Positions 6,413-12,768 of a stretch of DNA of 14,405 nt are shown piece after piece. Under the pieces are notes generated by a model that saw only the letters and a list, made by a program, of their open reading frames with translations, was not told where the DNA came from and made no database searches. The stretch covers positions 1-14,405 of the forward strand of contig CAYSWK010000029.1 of the NCBI GenBank assembly GCA_964434735.1, read 5' to 3'. Source of the stretch: CAYSWK01 sp964434735 (GTDB taxonomy: Archaea; Micrarchaeota; Micrarchaeia; Anstonellales; Bilamarchaeaceae). The position numbers were made by a program, and so were the translations under genes. The number at the start of each line of letters is the position of its first letter. Positions within the stretch are counted from its first letter, which is position 1.

Positions 6413-7525
6413 TTAAAATCCAAAAATTCCCTTCTTTGAACCCTTAGGCTCCTCATCAGCAAGTGCGCGTATCATTTCCTTTTGTTTTGCAGATAAGCTT
6501 TTTGGCACTGAAATGGAAACGATCATCCGCTGATTTCCCTTTCCTGAGCCGCGCAAGTGAGGCATTCCTTCGCCCTTGAATGTGAATTCTGTCTCGCTTT
6601 GGGTTCCTGAAGGAATAATTAATTTTCGTTTTCCAAAAAGGGTTGGGACTTCAATTTCACCGCCCAAAGCCGCAGTTGCAAAGCTTACGGGAATTTTAAG
6701 AACTAGATCATCTCCGTCCCGTTCAAAATAGTCGTGGGGTTTTACAAACACCTGGACGTATAGGTCTCCGTTACCATCAGGCCCTTCTTCTCCCCAGCCT
6801 TCGTAGCGCACTTGCATGCCTGTTCTGATGCCTGCAGGAATATCTGCCGTTATTTCTTCTGTTCCACGGACAATTCCGTTGCCTTTGCACTCGGTGCAGA
6901 GTTTTTCAAAACTGACTCCTTCACCGCGGCATGCACTGCAGGTGCCTACGGTCATGAATCTCATCATTCCCATGTTTCGTGCCTGTTGCACTTGTCCATG
7001 GCCTTTACAGGTTGCGCAGGTGTTTTTCTTGCTTCCGGGTTCCGCACGTGTGCCATTGCAATGTTTGCATTTTTTCATCTTGCGCATGGTTATGGGTTTT
7101 TTTATTCCCTTTGCCGCTTCTTCAAGCGTTATTTGTACTTCAACGCCGATGTCCCCGCCGATTTGCCGCCCTCGTCTTCCACCGCCTCCAAAAAAGGAGC
7201 TAAAGCCGCCGCCCTCAAACGGGTCGGAGAATCCAAACTGCCTAAAGAGGTCCTCCATATCCTGGAAATTTGCACCCCTAAATACGTCTTCACGGCTGTA
7301 TTTTTGGCTGAATGCATCGGGGCCGTACTGGTCGTATGCCGCACGCTTTTGGGGGTCACTGAGCACTGCGTACGCTTCGCTTACCTTTTTGAATTTTTCT
7401 TCTGCATCCGGTGCCTTGTTGCGGTCGGGATGGAGTTCAAAAGCAAGTTTTCGGTACGCTTTTTTTATCTCGTCTTCGCCTGCGTTTTTTTGAACTCCGA
7501 GTAATTTGTAATAATCATCTGACAT
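6413..7525 (-). CDS. dnaJ: Chaperone protein DnaJ (Hsp40)
   Basis: A 370-residue class A J protein that stimulates the ATPase of DnaK and delivers unfolded clients. Order of domains: J domain (residues 4-68) with HPD at 32-34, Gly/Phe-rich region (about 96-124), and a zinc domain with four CxxC pairs at 153/156, 170/173, 196/199 and 210/213. The C-terminal substrate-binding barrels and an unusual KKGIFGF end follow. The first zinc repeat reads CKHCNGTR, with Arg where the family usually has Gly. The ATG at 7525 follows the stop of the mini J-protein gene by 8 nt, and AGGGAT just upstream may act as a weak Shine-Dalgarno site, so the two J genes form an operon. Confidence 0.97.
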   Translation of the reverse strand: MSDDYYKLLGVQKNAGEDEIKKAYRKLAFELHPDRNKAPDAEEKFKKVSEAYAVLSDPQKRAAYDQYGPDAFSQKYSREDVFRGANFQDMEDLFRQFGFSDPFEGGGFSSFFGGGGRRGRQIGGDIGVEVQITLEEAAKGIKKPITMRKMKKCKHCNGTRAEPGSKKNTCATCKGHGQVQQARNMGMMRFMTVGTCSACRGEGVSFEKLCTECKGNGIVRGTEEITADIPAGIRTGMQVRYEGWGEEGPDGNGDLYVQVFVKPHDYFERDGDDLVLKIPVSFATAALGGEIEVPTLFGKRKLIIPSGTQSETEFTFKGEGMPHLRGSGKGNQRMIVSISVPKSLSAKQKEMIRALADEEPKGSKKGIFGF

Positions 7526-7533
7526 AGTAATCC

Positions 7534-7929
7534 CTACACGTAATCGTTTGTTTTGGTCGTTTCAACAACCGTTCTCATTGAATTGAGCATGTCAAATGCA
7601 TCGCACGTTCCTGCACCTGTCCTACAGATCCTGCAGCCTTTCATATGGCGCGAAAGCGCATTGATGGTTTGCATAAGCCACATGTCATATGCGCCGCGTT
7701 CCTCCATGCTTCTTTGAATATCAAGTTTTCCTTCATCGTAATCCTTTCGCTTGTCGGGGTCGCTTAATACGGCGTACGCCTCGCTTATTTTCTTGAATTT
7801 TTCCTCTGCACGTTTTGAGTCGTTGCGGTCGGGGTGCAATTCAAGCGCGAGCTTTCGGTATGCCTTCTTTATCTGATCGGGTGTCGCATCCTTTGCAATT
7901 CCAAGAAGGGAGTAATAGTCGTTTTTCAT
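7534..7929 (-). CDS. Mini J-domain protein with C-terminal Cys cluster
   Basis: A 131-residue protein made of an N-terminal J domain (residues 4-66, HPD at 32-34) very similar to that of the adjacent DnaJ, and a short unrelated tail. It lacks the Gly/Phe region, the zinc domain and the substrate barrels. The tail is helical in character and contains Cys99, Cys102 and Cys109 (CRIC and GTCD), a spacing that could bind a metal or form a disulfide. It could recruit DnaK to a specific partner, but this is inference. The frame opens at a GTG (7941); I prefer the ATG at 7929, which starts MKNDYYSLLG like DnaJ and is 22 nt from a TATA box. Its product probably acts with the DnaK encoded just upstream. 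Confidence 0.88.
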   Translation of the reverse strand: MKNDYYSLLGIAKDATPDQIKKAYRKLALELHPDRNDSKRAEEKFKKISEAYAVLSDPDKRKDYDEGKLDIQRSMEERGAYDMWLMQTINALSRHMKGCRICRTGAGTCDAFDMLNSMRTVVETTKTNDYV

Positions 7930-7947
7930 AGATGCACGCACCAGCGA

Positions 7948-7954
7948 TTTATAC
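7948..7954 (-). promoter_or_regulatory. TATA box for mini-J/dnaJ operon
   Basis: On the minus strand this reads GTATAAA, centred about 22 nt upstream of the ATG at 7929. Together with the upstream terminator it suggests the two J genes can be transcribed apart from dnaK. Confidence 0.45.
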
Positions 7955-7996
7955 TAATAAAAAAGAAAGAATAAAAACAAGAAGATTATTTCTTCT
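7955..7996 (-). terminator. Hairpin plus T-rich tract after dnaK
   Basis: On the minus strand AGAAGA-AATAA-TCTTCT forms a 6-bp stem that spans the dnaK stop codon (7980-7996). It is followed by a tract of mostly T with two short T runs (7955-7979). It resembles a bacterial-style intrinsic terminator; in archaea the T runs alone may suffice. Confidence 0.45.
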
Positions 7997-9833
7997 CTGC
8001 TTTTCCGTCAACCACTTCTTCAGAGCCGGTGCCTGAACCTGGCTGTTCGGTGCCTTCGTTTGGTCCACCTGCTCCAGGTTGTCCGCCAGCACCTTGGTAC
8101 ACTGACGTTCCGATTTCCTGAAGGAGTTTTGTCAACGCTTCGTTTGCTTCCTTGATTTTTACAAGTTCATTTGTGGCAACCGCTTCATGGACTTTTTTCA
8201 CTGCCTCTTCAACCTTTGTTTTCTGTTCAGCCGTAACCTTGTCCTTCAAGTCGTCAAGGGTTTTGTGTGCCACGTACGCAAGCGACTCTGCCTCGTTCTT
8301 GCTTTGGGCAAGCTCAAGGTTTTTCTTGTCTTCTTCGGCGTACTGCTCGGCATCCTTCATTTTCTTTTCGATGTCGCCCTTGTCCATCTTGTTTGGCGCA
8401 GTAATCCTCATTTTCTGTTCCTTGCCCGTTCCCATATCCTTTGCAGATACGTGCAAAATGCCGTTCGCATCGATGTCAAACGTCACTTCGATTTGCGGAA
8501 CACCACGAGGTGCAGGAGGAATACCCGTTAAGGTAAATTTACCCAATGAAACGTTATCGCGTGCCATGGAACGTTCACCCTGCAGCACGTGGATATCCAC
8601 CGCAGGCTGGCTGTCTGCCGCCGTTGAAAACACCTGGCTCTTTTTGGTTGGAATCGTCGTATTCCTTTCAATCAATTTGGTAGTGATTCCACCCATAGTT
8701 TCAATACCAAGTGAAAGCGGCGTAACATCAAGAAGTAAAATATCCTTGACTTCGCCAGCCAAAACACCTGCTTGGATTGCCGCACCCATTGCAACGCATT
8801 CCATAGGGTCAACACCGCGTTCAACCTTCTTGCCCAAAAGGTCCTCGACGAATTTTTGGACAATGGGCATGCGCGTAGGTCCGCCGACCATGATGATTTT
8901 TTCAACCTGGTTTGGTGAAAGTTTTGCATCTTTAAGCGCTTGTTCAACAGGGTGTCTGCATCGCTCAATAACAGGGCGTATCAAGTCCTCAAGCTTTGCA
9001 CGCGTGAAATTGAATTTGAAATGCGTTGGCTGTCCGTTCTTTGATGCAAGGAAGGGAAGGTTGATTTCACTTGATAAAGTGGTTGAAAGTTCAATCTTTG
9101 CCTTTTCTGCAGCGTCTCGTAAACGCGTCATTGCCTGTTCATCCTTTGAAACGTCAATTCCTGATTCCTTGCGTACTTGGTCAACAAGGAATTCGGTAAT
9201 GATGCGATCCATATCAGTTCCACCAAGCTGCGTATCACCTGAAGTTGATTTTACTTCAAATACGCCGCCCCCAAAGTCCATGATAGTTACATCCAAAGTT
9301 CCGCCGCCTAAATCAAAAACCAGAATTTTCATGTCCTTTCCTGATTTATCAAGGCCATATGAAAGACATGCTGCCGTTGGCTCGTTTACTAATCGTACGA
9401 CTTCAAGGCCTGCGATTTCACCGGCATCTTTTGTTGCCTGTCTTTGGTTGTCGTTAAAGTATGCCGGCACAGTAATGACTGCTTTTGTTACGGGTTCGCC
9501 AAGGAATCCTTCGGCATCCTGCTTGATTTTTTGCAAAAGGAATGCACTCAATTCCTGCGGAGTATACTCTTTTCCATGCACTTTGTACTTGTGCACTGCA
9601 CCCATTTTGCGTTTGAATGCCATCAATGTTCCTTCAGGGTTTGAGACAGCCTGTCGTTTTGCAGGCTCACCTAAAAGCCGCTGGCCGTCTTTAGTGAATG
9701 CCACGTAGCTTGGGAATGCTTTCCCGTACTGCGTAATCCCTTCTGCGCTTGGGATAATAACTGGTCGTCCACCTTCCAAGACAGCTGCTGCAGAGTTTGA
9801 AGTTCCTAAATCAATTCCTATAATTTTTGCCAT
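7986..9833 (-). CDS. dnaK: Chaperone protein DnaK (Hsp70)
   Basis: A 615-residue Hsp70. The nucleotide-binding domain shows IGIDLGTSNS (residues 5-14), the conserved NEPTAA (150-155), the FDLGGGTLDV phosphate-2 loop (173-182) and a VGGPTRMP adenosine motif. The substrate domain opens with DVTPLSLGIETMGG and contains SMARDNVSLGKF. A helical lid and a Gly/Gln/Pro-rich tail ending in GKAEKK follow. After FKRKMG the N-terminal lobe lacks the roughly 24-residue insertion of proteobacterial DnaK, as in Gram-positive and other archaeal copies. The frame runs 25 codons further upstream without a sensible start; ATG 9833 is chosen because it begins MAKIIGIDLG and has GGTGA 5 nt upstream. The gene is 22 nt downstream of the small ORF and belongs to the grpE operon. 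Confidence 0.98.
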   Translation of the reverse strand: MAKIIGIDLGTSNSAAAVLEGGRPVIIPSAEGITQYGKAFPSYVAFTKDGQRLLGEPAKRQAVSNPEGTLMAFKRKMGAVHKYKVHGKEYTPQELSAFLLQKIKQDAEGFLGEPVTKAVITVPAYFNDNQRQATKDAGEIAGLEVVRLVNEPTAACLSYGLDKSGKDMKILVFDLGGGTLDVTIMDFGGGVFEVKSTSGDTQLGGTDMDRIITEFLVDQVRKESGIDVSKDEQAMTRLRDAAEKAKIELSTTLSSEINLPFLASKNGQPTHFKFNFTRAKLEDLIRPVIERCRHPVEQALKDAKLSPNQVEKIIMVGGPTRMPIVQKFVEDLLGKKVERGVDPMECVAMGAAIQAGVLAGEVKDILLLDVTPLSLGIETMGGITTKLIERNTTIPTKKSQVFSTAADSQPAVDIHVLQGERSMARDNVSLGKFTLTGIPPAPRGVPQIEVTFDIDANGILHVSAKDMGTGKEQKMRITAPNKMDKGDIEKKMKDAEQYAEEDKKNLELAQSKNEAESLAYVAHKTLDDLKDKVTAEQKTKVEEAVKKVHEAVATNELVKIKEANEALTKLLQEIGTSVYQGAGGQPGAGGPNEGTEQPGSGTGSEEVVDGKAEKK

Positions 9834-9838
9834 TATGT

Positions 9839-9843
9839 TCACC
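9839..9843 (-). promoter_or_regulatory. Shine-Dalgarno site of dnaK
   Basis: On the minus strand AAAGGTGA lies with GGTGA 5 nt before the ATG at 9833. It decides the start against the longer upstream frame and sits in the 22-nt gap after the small ORF. Confidence 0.6.
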
Positions 9844-9855
9844 TTTGTAGTATAT

Positions 9856-9978
9856 TTACGATGCGATTCCGAATTTTCCTTTGGGCACATTGAATAGTGC
9901 CTTTGCAATCCTCATTTCACGAGGAGTCAACTTTACCTGTACTGTTTTTTGTACTGGATTTTTTTGCATTATTTCCAT
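9856..9978 (-). CDS. Small ORF (40 residues) between grpE and dnaK
   Basis: A complete ATG-to-TAA frame of 40 residues whose ATG directly abuts the grpE stop codon (TAA then ATG) and which ends 22 nt before dnaK. It has the strongest Shine-Dalgarno sequence I noticed in the window, AGGAGGGG at 9985-9992, 6 nt upstream, inside the grpE 3' end. That site has no other gene to serve. The product begins MEIMQKNPVQ, is basic (about eight Lys/Arg against two Glu), and contains a probable helix PREMRIAKALF followed by NVPKGKFGIAS. It is in a different frame from dnaK, so it is not a missed DnaK N terminus. I recognise no family. Position suggests a co-expressed partner or modulator of the GrpE-DnaK machine, or a translational coupler; both are inference. 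Confidence 0.68.
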   Translation of the reverse strand: MEIMQKNPVQKTVQVKLTPREMRIAKALFNVPKGKFGIAS

Positions 9979-10512
9979 TTAGTTCCCCTCCTGTTTGCCG
10001 TTTCCGACGATTACGAGAGCATGACGGAGCACATTTCCCCTGAATACATATCCTTTTTTCAAGACCGTTATAATTTTTCCTTCGGGACCGTTTTCGCGCT
10101 TTAAACATTCGTGCGCATACGGGTCAAACGTATCCTTTGTAGTCATCGGTTCAACACCTTCCCGTTTGAGGAATGTCATAAGGTTTCCATAGAGCATCTC
10201 CATCCCTTTTCGTTGCTCATTTTTTTCCATGCTTGCAAGCGCAAGCTCAAATTCATCCACAATATCAAGGAGGCCTTTGAGCGTTTGTGCCGATGCACTC
10301 TTTACGAGTTCCTCTTTTTCCTTTTGGGTTCGTTTCCTGAAATTTTCAAACTCGGCCTGAAGGCGCATGAGCGTTTCTTTTGAATGTTTAAGTTCCGTTT
10401 CGCATCCATGTGCTTTATGCTCATGGTGTGCATGTTCTTCCTTGGGCGTTTCAGGCTTGTCCTCAAGCAAGTCTTTTGCTTCCTGCATTACTTTTTTGCG
10501 CACATCTTCCAT
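9979..10512 (-). CDS. grpE: Nucleotide exchange factor GrpE
   Basis: A 177-residue GrpE that releases ADP from DnaK. A charged N-terminal part is followed by a long coiled coil containing the typical LQAEFENFRKRTQKE stretch, then the beta domain with the conserved FDPYAHE region and the C-terminal VLKKGYVFRGNVLRHALVIVG. The N-terminal linker holds a His-rich run HAHHEHKAHGC, which is unusual for GrpE. The frame opens at a TTG (10530), but ATG 10512 is preferred: an AATTAAA element lies about 24 nt upstream. It is the first gene of a minus-strand operon with the 40-residue ORF and dnaK, and is divergent from a winged-helix gene. Confidence 0.95.
   Translation of the reverse strand: MEDVRKKVMQEAKDLLEDKPETPKEEHAHHEHKAHGCETELKHSKETLMRLQAEFENFRKRTQKEKEELVKSASAQTLKGLLDIVDEFELALASMEKNEQRKGMEMLYGNLMTFLKREGVEPMTTKDTFDPYAHECLKRENGPEGKIITVLKKGYVFRGNVLRHALVIVGNGKQEGN
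9985..9992 (-). promoter_or_regulatory. Strong Shine-Dalgarno site for the 40-residue ORF
   Basis: On the minus strand this reads AGGAGGGG, 6 nt before the ATG at 9978. It lies in the last codons of grpE, so translation of the two is probably coupled. Confidence 0.6.
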
Positions 10513-10530
10513 AAAACCATCTATTTTCAA

Positions 10531-10594
10531 TTTTAATTGGTTTTTGATTATTTTAACAATTTATTAAATATCTACAAAGTATTTTTAAATATAT
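10531..10594. promoter_or_regulatory. Divergent promoter region of grpE and the winged-helix gene
   Basis: This AT-rich stretch has a minus-strand AATTAAA (10532-10538) about 24 nt before the grpE ATG and a plus-strand ATTTTTAAAT (10581-10590) about 27 nt before the ATG at 10613. Between them AAATA (10566-10570) and TATTT (10580-10584) form an inverted repeat with a 9-nt spacer that touches the second TATA box. TTATTAAATAT and TTTTTAAATAT also form an imperfect direct repeat. Either could be an operator, but AT-richness makes chance matches likely. Confidence 0.45.
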
Positions 10595-10612
10595 CGGTGT
10601 TTGTTTAATGCT

Positions 10613-11008
10613 ATGGAGGATTACAACCGAAAAATCATCCTTGTCTTCCTTAATCGTCGTGAAGAGAGTACGCTTGACGAGGACATCGCCTGGATATGCA
10701 AGGTCCTTGGGTTTGCTGACGATGAAAAGGATTTGGCAACGTTTATTTTTAAGGAGATTTTAACTGCCTCGCGCACCCTCCAGGGAGTTACTAGTAAGGA
10801 GATCGCAGATAAAACGAGAGTTACCCAGGCGGCAATTATTTACCATCTTAATCTTTTTATGCGATCCGGCATCGTCGTGAAGAACGGACGGCTCTATGCA
10901 TTACGGGCTCCAACGCTTGATGAAAGCCTCGAAGAGCTTGAGATGGAAATGGTCAATAGGATTCGAAAAATAAGGACGGTTGCAAAACGGATTGATGGAT
11001 CGATTTAG
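10613..11008 (+). CDS. Winged-helix DNA-binding protein, candidate heat-shock regulator
   Basis: A 131-residue protein with a helical N-terminal half and a winged helix-turn-helix at about residues 57-98. GVTSKEIADKTRVTQAAIIYHL reads as helix 2, turn and recognition helix, and IVVKNGRLYALR as the wing. The C-terminal 30 residues form an acidic then basic helix (ESLEELEMEMVNRIRKIRT), a likely dimerisation coiled coil. It is divergent from grpE, sharing one promoter region, the usual geometry of a local autoregulated regulator. I cannot assign it to the known Phr family. The frame opens at TTG 10601, but ATG 10613 is preferred from the TATA spacing of about 27 nt. Its 3' end overlaps the receiver-domain gene by 4 bp. 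Confidence 0.8.
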   Translation: MEDYNRKIILVFLNRREESTLDEDIAWICKVLGFADDEKDLATFIFKEILTASRTLQGVTSKEIADKTRVTQAAIIYHLNLFMRSGIVVKNGRLYALRAPTLDESLEELEMEMVNRIRKIRTVAKRIDGSI

Positions 11009-11529
11009 TCCTTTGCGCATGTTGCGATGATTTCTGAAAGAACATTCGTTTCCGCAACGTTATTCGGTTTTTTTGCAAGCATTACGCGTTCAAAACCTTC
11101 AATCGATGGTCTTTCTTCAGCATCGGGTAGGTGGGTTGACCATATCACAAGTCCAGGACGTATTTCTTCAGGGAGTTGTTTCCAGTTTTTAAGAAGTTCA
11201 AATCCTTCGCGTGATTGTGTGTTCAGCCAGTTGAGGTCTGAGATAAAAACGTCAAAGTCTCCTCGTTCCATGCGCATAATTATTTCAGGAATGGCATTAT
11301 GATCAGGTACAAACATTTGATCTAGTGCTGCATCGAATGTTCTAAGCACTCCCTTCAATAAGAATCTTCTGAAAAACAATAAATCGTCAGGATTATCATC
11401 AAGAACTAAAACACGTATTCTTCGTTGTATTCGTTCAATAATTGGCGGAGGCAATTGGTTTGCAAGTTCAGGCGTTTTTCTGTCTAGTCGAGAAGGAGGA
11501 TTTGTTAAGGTACTTGCGACAAGCGCCAT
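11005..11529 (-). CDS. Stand-alone response-regulator receiver domain protein
   Basis: A 174-residue protein with a REC domain from about residue 36 to the end and no output domain. All key receiver residues can be placed: the acidic pair Asp44-Asp45 in LVLDDNPDD, the phosphoacceptor Asp98 in FDVFISDLNW, the Ser131-Thr132 switch in VIWSTH, and the Lys-Pro pair in LAKKP (Lys154). The first 35 residues are a Pro- and Arg-containing extension of unknown role. No histidine kinase is in the window. The frame extends to an ATG at 11589, but ATG 11529 is chosen because a CTTAAACC TATA-like box lies about 27 nt upstream. Divergent from the CorA-like gene and convergent, by 4 bp, with the winged-helix gene. 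Confidence 0.88.
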   Translation of the reverse strand: MALVASTLTNPPSRLDRKTPELANQLPPPIIERIQRRIRVLVLDDNPDDLLFFRRFLLKGVLRTFDAALDQMFVPDHNAIPEIIMRMERGDFDVFISDLNWLNTQSREGFELLKNWKQLPEEIRPGLVIWSTHLPDAEERPSIEGFERVMLAKKPNNVAETNVLSEIIATCAKD

Positions 11530-11551
11530 AGTTGTACTTAATAGTCTGGTA

Positions 11552-11565
11552 AGGTTTAAGAACCT
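11552..11565. promoter_or_regulatory. Inverted repeat over the TATA box of the receiver gene
   Basis: AGGTT-TAAG-AACCT is a perfect 5-bp inverted repeat with a 4-nt centre. The TATA-like box of the receiver gene (minus strand CTTAAACC, 11553-11560) lies inside it, so a bound protein would block TBP access. It is a candidate operator; a short repeat of this size can also arise by chance. Confidence 0.4.
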
Positions 11566-11620
11566 GCAGTAATGGCAACCATATTCCATTTGAAATGATT
11601 TTCAAAACAAAACAGAAGTC

Positions 11621-11628
11621 TATATATA
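11621..11628 (+). promoter_or_regulatory. TATA box for the CorA-like gene
   Basis: TATATATA is centred about 27 nt upstream of the ATG at 11652 and downstream of the alternative ATG at 11595. It therefore rules against the longer start and indicates a leaderless message. Confidence 0.6.
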
Positions 11629-11651
11629 CCCTCACTTTGTCATTTTTCCTT

Positions 11652-12767
11652 ATGTCCATTGCAATACAGGATGATTTGGTTCTTTTGCAAAAATCAAAAC
11701 AAAAGGATAAGGTCATTCTTGCACTCGAGGAACGAGGATTTTGCGTTGCACTTGTTGAAAGCGGGAAGACAGAAAAAAAGGAAGCCCGCAACATTGAAGA
11801 CTTCAAAGAAATGGTTGACAAATCAAGCGTTTCTTGGGTTGATTACGTCGTAAATGATATTAAGAAGGATTCGCCAAAAGCAGCCCAGGCGATGGGATTT
11901 AGCGAGTCTTTAGTTACGAGTGTTCTTAAGAATAAGCGAAGCGGGTATGAAGATTTTGACAATGAACTTGGGATTATGCTTCCCGCAATTATTGTTGACG
12001 GATTCAAGGTAACGCTTCAACCTCTTGTTATCCTTATAAAAAACGGTCTTGTGCTTACGTTGCATACTACTGAATCCAAACGATTTTTCAGGTTAAGGCG
12101 TTATGCAGAAACGTTTGTAAAAAAAATAAAGAAGAATTCGCTCCCTTCGGATAAATTGACCATGGTGCTTATCCGTATCCTTGATGAAAATAATGGCAGG
12201 AATTTTGACCATTTACGCGAGATTGAAGAAAAGTCAGACAAGTTGAGTAGTAAGCTTGCAGATGCGACCATTTCACGTTCCATCATTGGCCCCGAAATTC
12301 ATGACATGAAGCATGCGCTTATAACCTATTTGGGCGGTTTGTGGGCAGTTATCGACGTTCTCAACGCGCTTCGGTATGGGGATCCGGAATTATTGACCGA
12401 TGATCCAAAAATTCTTGCACGGTTAGGAGGTCTTGCCGCAGAAGTGAATTTACATATTGGCCTCACTGAACATCTTAGTCAAGTTCTTGCAAGCGGCCTT
12501 GAAGTTCTTCAAAGCATTTACAATAATCAGCTTCAAATCCTTAATAACAAGCTTGCCTTGCTTGTAGGGTACTTGACCATTCTTGGTACGGCGGCAATGG
12601 TCCCTAACACGCTTGCGACCGTGCTCAGCAATCCTGTTTATGATTTGCATCCATCTGATATGTGGTGGTATACTGCATTGATTATTGGTTCAACCATTAT
12701 TTCTACGGCAGTTGCATATGGATGGGTTAAATCAAAAGGTTTGTTGCCCTCAAGGCCGGATGCATAA
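11652..12767 (+). CDS. CorA-like divalent cation channel family protein with VPN in place of GMN
   Basis: A 371-residue protein with CorA architecture. It has a large cytoplasmic N-terminal domain (mixed alpha/beta to about residue 160), long helices from about 185 to 300 corresponding to the CorA stalk, and two C-terminal membrane helices (about 301-326 and 338-360) ending in a short basic tail. CorA channels assemble as pentamers and move Mg2+, Co2+ or Ni2+; the GMN motif at the end of the first membrane helix forms the selectivity filter. Here the matching place reads AAMVPNTLATVLSN (VPN at 317-319). Some archaeal relatives show a similar PN-T pattern, so it may be a subfamily with different specificity. 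The start ATG 11652 is set by the TATA box; the gene is divergent from the receiver protein gene. Confidence 0.78.
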   Translation: MSIAIQDDLVLLQKSKQKDKVILALEERGFCVALVESGKTEKKEARNIEDFKEMVDKSSVSWVDYVVNDIKKDSPKAAQAMGFSESLVTSVLKNKRSGYEDFDNELGIMLPAIIVDGFKVTLQPLVILIKNGLVLTLHTTESKRFFRLRRYAETFVKKIKKNSLPSDKLTMVLIRILDENNGRNFDHLREIEEKSDKLSSKLADATISRSIIGPEIHDMKHALITYLGGLWAVIDVLNALRYGDPELLTDDPKILARLGGLAAEVNLHIGLTEHLSQVLASGLEVLQSIYNNQLQILNNKLALLVGYLTILGTAAMVPNTLATVLSNPVYDLHPSDMWWYTALIIGSTIISTAVAYGWVKSKGLLPSRPDA

Positions 12768-12768
12768 T

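Noticed and set aside
6812..7504. Two overlapping plus-strand frames of about 225-230 codons antisense to dnaJ
   Set aside because: Both are mirror frames of dnaJ with Cys- and aromatic-rich composition and no domain pattern.
8152..9708. Plus-strand open frame of 518 codons
   Set aside because: It lies wholly antisense to dnaK, whose family identity is certain. The Ser/Phe/Cys-rich translation is the usual mirror of a codon-biased gene and matches no family.
9834..9908. 25-codon N-terminal extension of DnaK (MQRHYSMCPK...)
   Set aside because: Hsp70 proteins start just before IGIDLGT, the ATG at 9833 has a GGTGA site, and the extension would overlap the 40-residue small ORF in another frame.
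9917..10108. Basic 63-codon minus-strand frame over the end of grpE
   Set aside because: Out of frame with grpE and covered by its conserved C-terminal domain and the small ORF; no ribosome site.
11530..11589. N-terminal extension of the receiver protein from ATG 11589
   Set aside because: It contains the promoter and inverted repeat; the ATG at 11529 is at the right distance from the TATA-like box.
11595..11651. N-terminal extension of the CorA-like protein from ATG 11595
   Set aside because: The TATATATA box at 11621-11628 lies inside this extension and predicts transcription from about 11652.
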